From Phycisphaerales bacterium (GTDB taxonomy: Bacteria; Planctomycetota; Phycisphaerae; Phycisphaerales; UBA1924), in the NCBI GenBank assembly GCA_020850415.1, contig JADZER010000017.1, forward strand, positions 124,001-188,000: a stretch of 64,000 nt of DNA. The letters run 5' to 3'. A program made the translations under genes and the position numbers. Below, piece by piece: positions 40,201 through 50,746 of the stretch. Position 1 is the first letter of the stretch, and every line of letters starts with the position of its first letter. Under the pieces are notes generated by a model. It was given only the letters and a program-made list of their open reading frames with translations. It had not been told where the DNA came from and searched no databases.

Positions 40201-41523
40201 ATGAAGCGCAACACCATCACCTGCACCGCCATCGCGTCGCTCACCCTCCTCGCCGGCGCCGCCCTCCTCCTCGCGGGCCCGCTGGACCCGCCGAACGGGC
40301 CGGTGTCGCCGACATACAAGACCCTCGCCGAGGTCGAGCCGCGGATCGCCGTCAACGCGACCAATACCCCCGGCGACGCCGACAGTGTCTTCAGGATCAC
40401 CCAATCCGGCTCGTACTACCTGACCGCCAATGTGTTGGGGGAGAGCGGCAAGCACGGCATCCAGATCGCCGCGAGCAATGTCACGCTCGACCTCGCCGGC
40501 TTCGCGCTCCGCGGGGCCGCCGGGTCGCTCGACGGGATCAATGTCGCTACCTCCCGCGGGGTGGGCATCACCATCCGCAACGGGACGATCAGCAACTGGG
40601 GCGACTGCGGGCTTGAATGCGAGTACAACGCGGGAAACCCGCCGCAGGTCGCCCTCCACGATCTGCACGCCGACGGGAACGCCACCGAGGGCTTCCGCCT
40701 CGAACGCGACAATGTTGTCACCGCGTGTTTCGCGCTCGAGAACGGCGGCGATGGCTTCAATGCCGTCGCCAACACCACCTTCGCCCTGTGTATGGCCAAG
40801 TTCAACGGCGGGACGGGCCTGGATTCCGGGAGCGGTTCGGTCGTCAACGGGTGCATCGCGGCCGCCAACGCCGGCAACGGCTTCGCCCTCGCCCTCCAGA
40901 GCACGCTCGCCGATTCGATCGCCGAGGGCAACGCGATCGGCATCACCGCCCAGGCCAGCGTCATCCGCGACTGCGTCGTCTCCAGCAGCGACAGCCACGG
41001 CGCCTCCGTCTTCGGGGCGTGCACCATCGCCGATTCCACCTTCTACCGCAACGGCGGGAACGGCGTCGACCTCAACGGCGGCACCAACATCAAGAACTGC
41101 ACCGCCACCGAGAACGACGGCAGCGGCTTCAGCATCGGCACGACCTCCTCCATCCAGGGCTGCACCGCCCGCGACAACGGCAGCCACGGCATCAAGGCCA
41201 CCAACGCGGCGATCATCCTCCAGAACCAGTGCTACAACAACGGCCAGGGTCTGCTCGCGGGCGCCGGCATCAGCGTCGACGGGTCGGACAACCGCGTCGA
41301 GGGCAACAACTGCTCGAGCCAGGACCTCGGCATCGATGTCAACGCCGGCGGCAACATCATCATCCGAAACACCTGCTCGGGCAACACCACCAACTGGACC
41401 CTCACGAGCGGAAACTCGATCGCCCCGATCGTCGCCGCCTCCACCAACCTCTTCGGGGTCAGCGGCGACACCTACGCCGGCAGCCTCGGCTCCACCGACC
41501 CCAACGCCAATTTCACATACTGA
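40201..41523 (+). CDS. Right-handed beta-helix exported protein (paralog 4)
   Basis: Sec-type leader; shared AGPLDPPNGPVSPTYKTLAEVEPRIAVNATNTPGDADSVFRI domain; STDPNANFTY* end. Confidence 0.85.
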   Translation: MKRNTITCTAIASLTLLAGAALLLAGPLDPPNGPVSPTYKTLAEVEPRIAVNATNTPGDADSVFRITQSGSYYLTANVLGESGKHGIQIAASNVTLDLAGFALRGAAGSLDGINVATSRGVGITIRNGTISNWGDCGLECEYNAGNPPQVALHDLHADGNATEGFRLERDNVVTACFALENGGDGFNAVANTTFALCMAKFNGGTGLDSGSGSVVNGCIAAANAGNGFALALQSTLADSIAEGNAIGITAQASVIRDCVVSSSDSHGASVFGACTIADSTFYRNGGNGVDLNGGTNIKNCTATENDGSGFSIGTTSSIQGCTARDNGSHGIKATNAAIILQNQCYNNGQGLLAGAGISVDGSDNRVEGNNCSSQDLGIDVNAGGNIIIRNTCSGNTTNWTLTSGNSIAPIVAASTNLFGVSGDTYAGSLGSTDPNANFTY

Positions 41524-41556
41524 TCCCATACGCGCGCAAGCGAAAAGGACCGAACC

Positions 41557-42225
41557 ATGAACCGTATCCACCAGACTACAGCCGCCGTCGCGCTCGCCCT
41601 CGCAACCCTCCTCGCCGCACCCGCCCTCGCCCAGTCCGACATCCTCCCCAAGTACAAGCACGCCTGGGGCGAGAACATCGGCTGGCTCAACTGGCGGGAC
41701 GCCGGAGACCCCGAAGGCCAGCAGGGCGTCGCCTACTACGGCAAGTACCTCGGCGGCTATGTCTGGGGCGAGAACACCGGCTGGATCACCGTCGGCGACG
41801 GCTCACCCGCCAACGGCTCCGCCTACGCCAACACCGCCGGCGCCGACTGCGGCGTCAACATCAACACCTCCACCGGACACCTCACCGGCATGGCCTGGGG
41901 CGAGAACATCGGCTGGATCAACTTCAACGGCGGCGCACTCGCCACCCCGCCGCAGCCCGCCCGCCTCGACTTCGACGCCTTCCGACTCCGCGGCTACGCG
42001 TGGGCCGAGAATGTCGGCTGGATCAACCTCGACGACGACGAGCATTATGTCGCCTTCTTCTGCCCGGCCGACTTCAACCAGGACTTCCTCGTCAACACCC
42101 TCGATGTCCTGGCGTTCCTCAACGCGTGGGCCAACGGCCAGCCCGGAGGCGACTTCAACAACGACGGCACCATCAACACCATCGATGTCCTGGCCTTCCT
42201 CAACGCCTGGGCCGCGGGCTGCTGA
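41557..42225 (+). CDS. Exported WGENIGW-repeat protein with GC-type dockerin
   Basis: Four copies of [A/V]W[G/A]EN[I/T/V]GW[I/L]; DFNQDFLVNTLDVLAFLNAWANGQPGGDFNNDGTINTIDVLAFLNAWAAGC*. Confidence 0.85.
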   Translation: MNRIHQTTAAVALALATLLAAPALAQSDILPKYKHAWGENIGWLNWRDAGDPEGQQGVAYYGKYLGGYVWGENTGWITVGDGSPANGSAYANTAGADCGVNINTSTGHLTGMAWGENIGWINFNGGALATPPQPARLDFDAFRLRGYAWAENVGWINLDDDEHYVAFFCPADFNQDFLVNTLDVLAFLNAWANGQPGGDFNNDGTINTIDVLAFLNAWAAGC

Positions 42226-42342
42226 GCCCGCCGCCCACGCGCCGTCCCCCCGCCGACCGACCCAGAACCCCCGTCAAGAGGGTTGGTCAGCGCCCCGGGG
42301 CCCGATAGACTCTGGTCGGTCCGGCTCGTGAAGGAGGGGCGC

Positions 42343-44685
42343 ATGTCCAGCTATCGGTCCTTAGCAGCAGCGTTTTTCCTCGCCGTCGGCCTCGCCTTCG
42401 GCGCCGGCAGTGCCGCGGCACAGTGCGAGCACCCCTGGTTCCCGCACCGCGCCGTGCCCGATACCTTCGACCTGCAGACGGCGCTCGACCTCAACGGCCG
42501 GGGCCTGCTCGAGCTCGTCGGGCTCCGCACCGACACGCACCGGCTTGAGCTGGTCACCTTCGACGACGCCCCGCAACCCACCGGGACGGTCCTCTTCGCC
42601 AGCGATGTCGGCCTCGCGCTCGCCGCGGCGGATTTCGACGGCGACGGCGACGCCGATCTGATGATCCACCGCCCCAGCGCCGGCGCCCTCCGGATCCTCT
42701 TCAACGACGCCGGCACGCTCGTCGAAGGGCCGGACATCGACGCCCCCGACGGCTACATCTGCGCCACCGACTTCGACACCGACGGCGATCAGGACATCGC
42801 CCTGGCGAGCAACGGCCTCGTCAGCGTCTACCTGAACGACGGGGCCGCGGGCTTCGCCGCCGGACCGAGCATCCCGCTCGGCGAGTTCGCCCTGGGCGTC
42901 CACCCCGCGGCCCTGGACGCGGACGGCCGCCCCGACCTGATCGCCTACCTCTCGGTCGCCGGTGTGGCGACGGCCTTCCCCGTCCGCCAGACCGTCGCGG
43001 GTCAGCTCGAGGCGGGGCCCGGCGTCGCCGCCAGGCTCCGCGCCGTCGGCGATGCCGACGCCGACGGATACACCGACATCGTCGCCCTGCCGGTCAACCT
43101 CCACCGGGGCAACGGCGCGGGCGGCTTCCTCGGCCCTGCCCAGATCGCGCCGGGCTACGACGAGGCCAAGCACCTCGCCGACCTCGACCACGACGGCGAC
43201 CCGGACCTGATCGCCAACACGCTCGACGGCGACCTCCGCGTCCTCGCCAACAACGGCTCGGGCGCCTTCACCGAGATGCCCGGCGATGTCGGCCGAGACC
43301 CGGCGTGGGGCCCGGTGATCACCCCCGATATGGACGGCGACGGCAACCCCGACCTCGTCACCGGACGCTACGCCGGGACCGACATCTGGACCGGCAACGG
43401 CGACGGGACCTTCGCGGGCAACCCGCCCGTCCCGCTGTTCGGGGGCCAGATCCGGCGCATCGCCTGCGCCGATCTCGACGGCGACGGCGACACCGATGTC
43501 ATCGCCGTCGGCGACCCGGTGATGAACGGCAGCCAACGCTCGCTCGTCGCGCTCGCCAACAACGGCGACGGGGTCCTCACGCAGTTCGCCGGCACGGCGC
43601 TCCCCGCGGCGGACTACCTCGAGACCCCGGTGCTCGCCGACCTCGACGCCGACGGCGACCCCGACGCCGCGCTCATCGTCAACGACCAGGTCGTCATCCT
43701 GGAGAACACCCCCGCCGACCCGTTCACCACCACGCACACCCTCGCCTACGAGTTCGACGCCGACCCCGGCCTGGTGCTCTTCGGCACGGACCTGAACAAC
43801 GACGGCCTCACCGACCTCGTGGCCCCGGGGCGCGACGGCCCGCTGGGCGGCGTGAGGATCTTCCTGAACGACGGCGGGCTCGCGTTCACCCCGTCCCTCG
43901 CCCCGACCACCAACGGCTACGACACCGTCCTCGCCGCCGCCGACTTCGACCGCGACGGCAACGCCGATGTCTTGCTCGGCGATTCCGGTCGCGGCCCGAT
44001 CGCGATCTGCTTCGGCAACGGCGACGGCACGCTCACGCCCCGCTTCCTCTACGAGAACACCAACTACGACTTCTCGCACGGCTACACCGCCGACCTCAAC
44101 GCCGACGACGCCCCCGACCTCGTGCTCCAAGAGGTCGCACGCGACCGCTTCTATGTGCTCCTCAACGACGGTTTCGGCGGCCTCTACGCCTCGCAGAACC
44201 ACCGCGGGTACAACCAGGCCCGCGGCATCGGCGTCGGCGACCTGAACGGCGACGGCCCCGACGACCTCGCCGTCGGCCAGGCCCTCGTCTACGACGCCGC
44301 CGGCGTCTTCCTCGCCGACACCACCGGGCACCTCGACGAGCCCATCCCCTTCACCACCGGCCTCGTCGAGCTCCGCGGCACGCAGATCGCCGACATGAAC
44401 GGGGACGGGGCCGGCGACATCGTCATCGCCGGGAACGCCAGCCAGTACGGCGGCGGCGCCGTCGCGATCTCCATGAACCCCTGCACGCCCCCGCCCTGCC
44501 CCGCCGACTTCAACCACGACGGTGCGGTGAACACCTCCGACTTCGTCGCCTTCCTCAACGCCTGGGCCCACCAGCGCAACCAGGACTGCACCGGCGGCGG
44601 CTGCAGCGCCGACTTCAACGACGACGGGCAGGTCGATACCAGCGACTTCGTCGCGTTCCTCAACACCTGGGCACAGGGGTGCTGA
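42343..44685 (+). CDS. FG-GAP/VCBS-repeat exported protein with GC-type dockerin
   Basis: Repeated DxDGDGDxD calcium-like motifs; DFNHDGAVNTSDFVAFLNAWAHQ...DFNDDGQVDTSDFVAFLNTWAQGC*. Confidence 0.85.
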   Translation: MSSYRSLAAAFFLAVGLAFGAGSAAAQCEHPWFPHRAVPDTFDLQTALDLNGRGLLELVGLRTDTHRLELVTFDDAPQPTGTVLFASDVGLALAAADFDGDGDADLMIHRPSAGALRILFNDAGTLVEGPDIDAPDGYICATDFDTDGDQDIALASNGLVSVYLNDGAAGFAAGPSIPLGEFALGVHPAALDADGRPDLIAYLSVAGVATAFPVRQTVAGQLEAGPGVAARLRAVGDADADGYTDIVALPVNLHRGNGAGGFLGPAQIAPGYDEAKHLADLDHDGDPDLIANTLDGDLRVLANNGSGAFTEMPGDVGRDPAWGPVITPDMDGDGNPDLVTGRYAGTDIWTGNGDGTFAGNPPVPLFGGQIRRIACADLDGDGDTDVIAVGDPVMNGSQRSLVALANNGDGVLTQFAGTALPAADYLETPVLADLDADGDPDAALIVNDQVVILENTPADPFTTTHTLAYEFDADPGLVLFGTDLNNDGLTDLVAPGRDGPLGGVRIFLNDGGLAFTPSLAPTTNGYDTVLAAADFDRDGNADVLLGDSGRGPIAICFGNGDGTLTPRFLYENTNYDFSHGYTADLNADDAPDLVLQEVARDRFYVLLNDGFGGLYASQNHRGYNQARGIGVGDLNGDGPDDLAVGQALVYDAAGVFLADTTGHLDEPIPFTTGLVELRGTQIADMNGDGAGDIVIAGNASQYGGGAVAISMNPCTPPPCPADFNHDGAVNTSDFVAFLNAWAHQRNQDCTGGGCSADFNDDGQVDTSDFVAFLNTWAQGC

Positions 44686-44687
44686 CC

Positions 44688-47120
44688 ATGCGGGGCAAAC
44701 TCCCGGCCGTCGTGCTCGCGTGCCTCGCCGCCCGCGCTGGTGCGCAGGACTCGTTCCCCTTCTTCGGCTACCGCGCGCTGGACGCGACCGGCGCCGCGGC
44801 CGTCGTCGATCTCGACGGCGACGGGCTCCCCGAGGTCGTCGCCCGGGGCGCCCAGTTCATGACCCGCGTCTTCCACAACGCCGGCAACGCCCGGCTCGAC
44901 GCCTTCACCGACTACGCAAGCCCCGAGTACCCAGCGCGCCCCTCCGGCGCCGATGTCACCGGCGACGGCATCCCCGACCTCACGGTCCTCGGCCTCGGGG
45001 AACACATGCTCTGCGTGCGCCAGGGCCAGGGCGCCGGACAGTTCGGCGCCCGCACGGATTCACCCGTCCCCGCCGGGGCACGCCTGTTCGTGCTCGCCGA
45101 CCTCACCGGCGACAACCTGCCCGACGCCGTCGCCGACGACGGCGCGCAGCTCATCCTGTTCCCGGGCGACGGGTCGGGCGCGTTCGGCGCACCCCAGCCC
45201 CTCGGCGCGGCCGCCGCAAAGATCACCGCCCTCGCCGCCGCCGACCTCAACGCCGACGGCCTCACCGACATCGTCGCCCTCTCCGCCGACACCCCCGACT
45301 GCCTCATCCTCCTCGCCACGCCCGGGGGAGGGACCGACGCCCCCATCCACCTCGCCGCCCAGGACGGCGCGACCTCCCTGGCCCTCGCCGACGCCGACGC
45401 CGACGGCGCGACAGATATCCTCATCGGTCAGACCAACGAGGGCGGAGGGCACCCCCGCGGCGTGTGGCTGTACACCAACGACGGACTCGGCGCCTTCGCC
45501 CAGCCCGGCGCCTTCACCTCAACCGGCGTCCCCGACGCCTCGACGCAGCCCCTCGCCATCGGCGTCGCCGAACTCTCCGGCGACGGCCTGCCCGACCTGG
45601 TCGTCGCCGGCGCCGAGCTCCTCCTCTTCCGCGGCACGGGCGAGCCGCAGGCCCCCTTCGCCGACGCCGTCGTCTGGGGCAGGCTCGACGAGCCGACCTC
45701 CGTCGCGTTCGGCGATCTCAACGGCGACGGCAGCACCGACATGGTCACCGCCGGGCGCGACTGCAACGCCTTCCTCAACGACGGCGCCGGGCGATTCCTC
45801 GCCCGGTGGACCACCCTGCCCTTCGTCCAACCCGCGAAGCTCGCGCCCGGGGACCTCAACGCCGACGGCACGCCGGACCTCGGTATCCTCGCCGAGGTCG
45901 GGCGCGACGACGACCATTCCTCCAGCCTCACCGTGCTCCTCTCCGACGGGGCCGGCGGCTACGCGCAGACCGAACCGGTCAGCCTCCCCGCCGACGCGAG
46001 GCTGTTCAGCCTCCAGCCGATCGACCAGAACGCCCCCGGCGAGCTGGACATCGTCGTCGCCGACCTGAACGGCTTCCTCTGGCTCCCCAACCTCGGGGGC
46101 TACGGGCAGCAGTGGCTCGGCCTGGGGCAGCCGAGCATCATCAACCACAACTACAACGACATGCCCCTCGCCATCGTGCACGCCGACTTCGAGTTCTACG
46201 GCAACGAGCAGAACACGCCCGACCCGGACCTGCTCCTCGTCAGCACGCACCGGGGCGGCTCGGCCTCCGAGACCTACTTCCACACCTTCCGCAACGACGG
46301 CGCCGGCGGATACAACGCGGAGCCGACGGTGACGCTCCCCTACGGCGCGATCTGCGCCGCCGGCGCAGACACCGACGCCGACGGCGATACCGATATCGTC
46401 TACGCATCGAACAGCCCCTCCTCCGCCCTGCGGACGCGGCTGAACCAGGTCAACGGAAGTGTTATCAAGGACCGGCAGGACTACGCCGGGATCAGCGACC
46501 TGGCCGATGTCCGCATGCTCGACAGCAACGAAGACGGCGCCCCCGACGCGGTCGTCTACTCCGCCAGAGACAACGACTACAGCGGCGGCGCCACCCTCCT
46601 GCTCAACCGAGGCGACGGCAAGTTCGAGTCGCCCCGGGGGCTCTTCGAGCGCGCCGGCATCGCCTTCGACCTCGGACTCATCAACGACGACCAGTGGGCC
46701 GACGCGGTCGTTCTCAGCGGCGTGGCGTCGTGGAACTTCCCGGAGCTGGCCGTCTTCCTCGGCGATGAGTACGGCGGCTTCTCCGGCCCCTATGTCACCA
46801 CGCTCCAGACCTTACCGGCCGGTTGGCAGGCCGAGGATGTCGCCATCGTTGACATCGACGCCGACGGCCAGGGCGAGGTCGCCGCGGCGGTCTCCCACAC
46901 CGACTACCCCTCCCTCGGCGCCGTGCTCCTCCTCGAGCCCCGCGCCCCCGACCCCTGCCCCGCCGACTTCAACCAGGACGGGGCCGTCAACACCATCGAT
47001 GTCATCGCCTTCCTCGGCGCGTGGTCCGCCGGGGACCCCAGCGCCGATGTCAACCACGATGGCCTGGTCAACACCCAGGATGTGATCGCCTTCCTCGGCG
47101 CCTGGGCCGCCGGCTGCTAG
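44688..47120 (+). CDS. FG-GAP/VCBS-repeat exported protein with GC-type dockerin
   Basis: Starts 2 nt after the previous stop; DFNQDGAVNTIDVIAFLGAWSAGDPSADVNHDGLVNTQDVIAFLGAWAAGC*. Confidence 0.85.
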   Translation: MRGKLPAVVLACLAARAGAQDSFPFFGYRALDATGAAAVVDLDGDGLPEVVARGAQFMTRVFHNAGNARLDAFTDYASPEYPARPSGADVTGDGIPDLTVLGLGEHMLCVRQGQGAGQFGARTDSPVPAGARLFVLADLTGDNLPDAVADDGAQLILFPGDGSGAFGAPQPLGAAAAKITALAAADLNADGLTDIVALSADTPDCLILLATPGGGTDAPIHLAAQDGATSLALADADADGATDILIGQTNEGGGHPRGVWLYTNDGLGAFAQPGAFTSTGVPDASTQPLAIGVAELSGDGLPDLVVAGAELLLFRGTGEPQAPFADAVVWGRLDEPTSVAFGDLNGDGSTDMVTAGRDCNAFLNDGAGRFLARWTTLPFVQPAKLAPGDLNADGTPDLGILAEVGRDDDHSSSLTVLLSDGAGGYAQTEPVSLPADARLFSLQPIDQNAPGELDIVVADLNGFLWLPNLGGYGQQWLGLGQPSIINHNYNDMPLAIVHADFEFYGNEQNTPDPDLLLVSTHRGGSASETYFHTFRNDGAGGYNAEPTVTLPYGAICAAGADTDADGDTDIVYASNSPSSALRTRLNQVNGSVIKDRQDYAGISDLADVRMLDSNEDGAPDAVVYSARDNDYSGGATLLLNRGDGKFESPRGLFERAGIAFDLGLINDDQWADAVVLSGVASWNFPELAVFLGDEYGGFSGPYVTTLQTLPAGWQAEDVAIVDIDADGQGEVAAAVSHTDYPSLGAVLLLEPRAPDPCPADFNQDGAVNTIDVIAFLGAWSAGDPSADVNHDGLVNTQDVIAFLGAWAAGC

Positions 47121-47243
47121 CCACCACCACGCGAACAACCACCGACACCCGCGCCCCCCAGAAACCACAATCGCCCCGCGCCCCCTTGCCCGCCCCCGCC
47201 CCCCGGTGCAACCGCCGGCTGCTGACCGAGCAGCCCTCACCGC

Positions 47244-49367
47244 TCACTCATCCACCGCCACAAGCTGCACCGCGTCGGCGACCACGAACCCATCGGCCCC
47301 CCCGCCCCCGACGCGCACCACGACCAACGCACCGGGAGTAACGGCGACCCGCCCCACCGGCGCCCACAGCCCGTCGATCGGCGGGCGCTGCCGCTGATCC
47401 AACCACCGCACCTGCCGCGCGTCCCCCCACTCCACCGCCACCGGCACGCGGCTCGCCCGGTTCTCATGCGCCGAGTACGACACCCGCACCTCGTACACCC
47501 CCGCGGGCGCCGACGCGACAAATGTCACCGCGCCCGCCCCGTTGCCGCCCCCGCCGCCGCCCCCGTCGTGCAAATACCCCCGCCCGACGAATAGCCCGAC
47601 CGAGTTGCTCGCCGTCCAGCTCCCCTCCAGCACCGCCTCCCCGTCGTCGATCACGATCCCCCCGAGCGACGAGACCGCGACCCCCCGCGCCCGGGCCTCC
47701 CCGTGCCCGAGCACCTGCCCATCCGCGAGCAGTTGCTCCCGCAGCGCCGCGTACTCCAGGTCCTGCACCGCGACGCCGCGACGCATCGCCATCACCCCCG
47801 CCGTCGCCGCCGACTGCCCCAGCACCATGAACACCGGCTCCATCCGGATCGACCCGTACGCGATGTGCGACGCGCTCACGCACACCGGCACGAGCAGGTT
47901 CTCGCACTCGCCCCTCCGCGGCACGATCGCCCCGTACGCGATCGGGTACGCCCCGCCCGGGCTCACCTGCACATCGCCCTCGTTGCGCACCACCGCGCGC
48001 CCGCCCTCCCCCACCGCCGCATGCCGCCGCACATGGTGGGAGTCCATGTTGTACGACCCCATCCCCACCGACCCCGGCGTCGGGTCGATCCCCCGCAGCA
48101 TCGGCTCGGTCATCACCACCTCCCCCACCATCCGCCTCGCCTCGCGCACATAGATCTGGCGGGGCCAGTTCGCGTTGCCCCGGAACTCGTCGGCCGCGAG
48201 CCCCCACTCACGCATGCTCGCCCGCACGCTCTCGGGCACGCGCGGGTCGCTCACCAGGAACCAGAAGAACCCGCGCTGGTACCGCTCGTGCTCGGCGAGG
48301 ATCTCCGCCCGCTCGGCATAGGTCGCCTCGGGGTAGGCATAGTTCATCCCGATGTTGTCCGTGCTGAACGCCCCGTTGTTGTTCGTGTCCGTCTTGCCGT
48401 TGGGCATCGGGTCGGGCTTCATCAGCGTCGCGTCGGGCTTGGCGACCAGGTACCGCAGCAGCAGCTCGTACTGCCCAGGGTCGTACCCCGCGGGCTCGGT
48501 GAACGGCACGCGGTTCTCCGGCACGCGGGTCATGCACAGCCTGTAGGTGTACGCCTGCACTCGGTGGTCGCCCCCGCCCTCCACCCCCGGCCCGCCCGCG
48601 TCCACCCGCGCCAAGAGCCCGCTCGACGGATCCCCCTCGACGACATACGGATCGACACCGACCTCAAACTGATGCTTCACCGCGTTCGCCGCCTGCACGC
48701 CGTTGAGTGTCTCACCGTACACGCCGTTCGCCTCGCGCCCCACGGCGTACGACACCCCCGCCGCCGCCATCAGGTCGCCCTCATAGGTCGCGTCGATGAA
48801 CACCCGCCCCGCGAACCGCTCCCCCGAGAGCATCCGGATCGACCCGATCCGCCCGCCCCGCAGGCGCACCCCACGCTCGCGATCGAGCCACCGCCCGTGG
48901 AACACCGGGACCCCCGCCTCGGCGAGCATGGTCCCCATCACCCACTCGGCCGCGTGCGGCTCAAACACCCACATCGCGTCCTCACCCGGCCGGTACCGCG
49001 CAAACCCGTCGCGATCCTCCCACCGCCACGCCCCGTCACTCTCGTAGTGCAGCCTGATCCGCCGGTAGAACTCGCGCGAGATGCCGCCGATCACCGCCTT
49101 GTCCCCCGAGTCGGTCCAGCCCAGCCCGTTGGTCGTCATCCCGCCGACATGGTCCTCCGGGCACACGATGGCGACGGTCGCCCCCATCCGCGACGCCTGC
49201 ACCGCCGCCGCCACCCCCGCGGCTGTCCCGCCGTACACCACGAGATCGAACTCTCGCCGTGCCGGCCGCTCCCCCGTCGCGCACCCGCCCAGCACGCAGG
49301 CGGCGGCCGCGACGACCCACACCCGCACATTTCGCAGACACGCCCACCTCGCACAACGATCGCTCAT
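47244..49367 (-). CDS. FAD-dependent oxidoreductase lipoprotein with C-terminal golvesin/xanthan-lyase CBD-like domain
   Basis: VLGGCAT lipobox; EFDLVVYGGTAAGVAAAVQASRMGATVAIVCPEDHVGGMTTNGLGWTD; C-terminal GVYEVRVSYSAHENRASRVPVAVEW. Confidence 0.8.
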   Translation of the reverse strand: MSDRCARWACLRNVRVWVVAAAACVLGGCATGERPARREFDLVVYGGTAAGVAAAVQASRMGATVAIVCPEDHVGGMTTNGLGWTDSGDKAVIGGISREFYRRIRLHYESDGAWRWEDRDGFARYRPGEDAMWVFEPHAAEWVMGTMLAEAGVPVFHGRWLDRERGVRLRGGRIGSIRMLSGERFAGRVFIDATYEGDLMAAAGVSYAVGREANGVYGETLNGVQAANAVKHQFEVGVDPYVVEGDPSSGLLARVDAGGPGVEGGGDHRVQAYTYRLCMTRVPENRVPFTEPAGYDPGQYELLLRYLVAKPDATLMKPDPMPNGKTDTNNNGAFSTDNIGMNYAYPEATYAERAEILAEHERYQRGFFWFLVSDPRVPESVRASMREWGLAADEFRGNANWPRQIYVREARRMVGEVVMTEPMLRGIDPTPGSVGMGSYNMDSHHVRRHAAVGEGGRAVVRNEGDVQVSPGGAYPIAYGAIVPRRGECENLLVPVCVSASHIAYGSIRMEPVFMVLGQSAATAGVMAMRRGVAVQDLEYAALREQLLADGQVLGHGEARARGVAVSSLGGIVIDDGEAVLEGSWTASNSVGLFVGRGYLHDGGGGGGGNGAGAVTFVASAPAGVYEVRVSYSAHENRASRVPVAVEWGDARQVRWLDQRQRPPIDGLWAPVGRVAVTPGALVVVRVGGGGADGFVVADAVQLVAVDE

Positions 49368-49487
49368 ACCCGGCAGCCTACCCGCAGACGGCCCGGCATT
49401 TCTCCGAGTCCGCTACCGGAGCGCGCCCCCGCGATCTCGCGTCTCTTCCAGAGACGAGACCCATAACCCAGCACACCGGAGCACGCC

Positions 49488-50645
49488 ATGCGCACCGCAG
49501 CCATCGCCGTCCTCGCCACCGCCGCACTCAACGCCCACGCCCAGCCCACCTTCCAGGGCCTCGGCGACTTCCCCGGCGGCGGGTTCTACTCCGACGCCTG
49601 GCGCGTCTCCAACGACGGCCGGGCCGTCGCCGGCGCCGGCGAGCCCGCCTCCGGCCTCACCGCCCAACGCTGGACCGCCACCGACGCCCTCGTCCGCCTC
49701 GGCACACTCCCCGGCTTCGAGGATTCCAGCTTCGCCACCGGCCTCTCCGCCACCGGCCGCGCCGTCTGCGGCTACAGCTCCGGCGCCGGCGGCACGGAGG
49801 CCTTCCGCTGGACCGCCGACTCCGGCATGACCGGCCTCGGCGACCTCCCCGGCGCGCCCCACGCCAGCGCCGCCAACTACATCGCCGCCGACGGCGCGAC
49901 CGTCGTCGGCACAGGCAACCAGGACTACAACGCCGGCGCCATGGAAGCCTTCCGCTGGACCGAGGCCACAGGCATCGTCGGCCTCGGCCACGCCCGACAG
50001 AACCACGACTGGAGCGAGGCATGGTGCTGCTCGGCCGACGGCGCCATCGTCGCCGGGCTCAGCATGCAGAACTTCGTCGGAGGCGAGGCCTTCCTCTGGA
50101 CGCAGGCCAACGGCATGACAGGGCTCGGCGATGTCGTCGGCGGCGAGGACTTCAGCGTCGCCGTCGACATGACCCCCGACGGCGCGGTCCTCACCGGCAC
50201 CTGCGCCCCCGACGCCGGCTACGAGGCCTTCCGCTGGACACAGGCCACCGGCATGACCCCCCTCGGCGACCTCCCCGGCGGCGGCCACTACTCCACCGGC
50301 ATCGGAGTCACCGACGACGGCAACACCATCGTCGGCCTCGCCGACTGGGACGGCGGCTTCGGCGCCTCCAACGCCTTCATCTGGGACCCCGCCAACGGCA
50401 TGCGCAACCTCCAGACCGTCCTCGAAACCGAGCACGACCTCGACCTCACCGGCTGGCATCTGCTCTACGCCTACGACATCTCAGGCGACGGCCGCTACAT
50501 CTGCGGCCAGGGCATCAACCCCGCCGGCGACTACGAGGCCTGGCTCGTCGACCTCGGCGCCTGCCCCGCCGACTTCAACGGCGACGGCGCGGTCAACACC
50601 CTCGATGTCCTCACCTTCCTCAACGCCTGGAACGACGGCTGCTGA
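49488..50645 (+). CDS. Exported HAF-repeat protein with GC-type dockerin
   Basis: Repeated GLGDLPGG / AFRWT repeats; DFNGDGAVNTLDVLTFLNAWNDGC*. Confidence 0.85.
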   Translation: MRTAAIAVLATAALNAHAQPTFQGLGDFPGGGFYSDAWRVSNDGRAVAGAGEPASGLTAQRWTATDALVRLGTLPGFEDSSFATGLSATGRAVCGYSSGAGGTEAFRWTADSGMTGLGDLPGAPHASAANYIAADGATVVGTGNQDYNAGAMEAFRWTEATGIVGLGHARQNHDWSEAWCCSADGAIVAGLSMQNFVGGEAFLWTQANGMTGLGDVVGGEDFSVAVDMTPDGAVLTGTCAPDAGYEAFRWTQATGMTPLGDLPGGGHYSTGIGVTDDGNTIVGLADWDGGFGASNAFIWDPANGMRNLQTVLETEHDLDLTGWHLLYAYDISGDGRYICGQGINPAGDYEAWLVDLGACPADFNGDGAVNTLDVLTFLNAWNDGC

Positions 50646-50746
50646 GCCCCGATCCCGCGCGCGAAGCCCCGATCGCACCAGAGCCGCCGACCCGCTCTCG
50701 CTGGGGCATCGGCCATTCCGAGTACTTTGCCGGAAGTCGTCGGTCA

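Noticed and set aside
42361-44571. 736-aa reverse ORF opposite the FG-GAP gene
   Set aside because: Val/Gly/Asp-rich shadow without motifs.
43305-44687. N-terminal extension of the 1271-aa ORF
   Set aside because: Arg/Pro-rich out-of-frame reading of the preceding FG-GAP gene; true start is the ATG at 44688 with a signal peptide.
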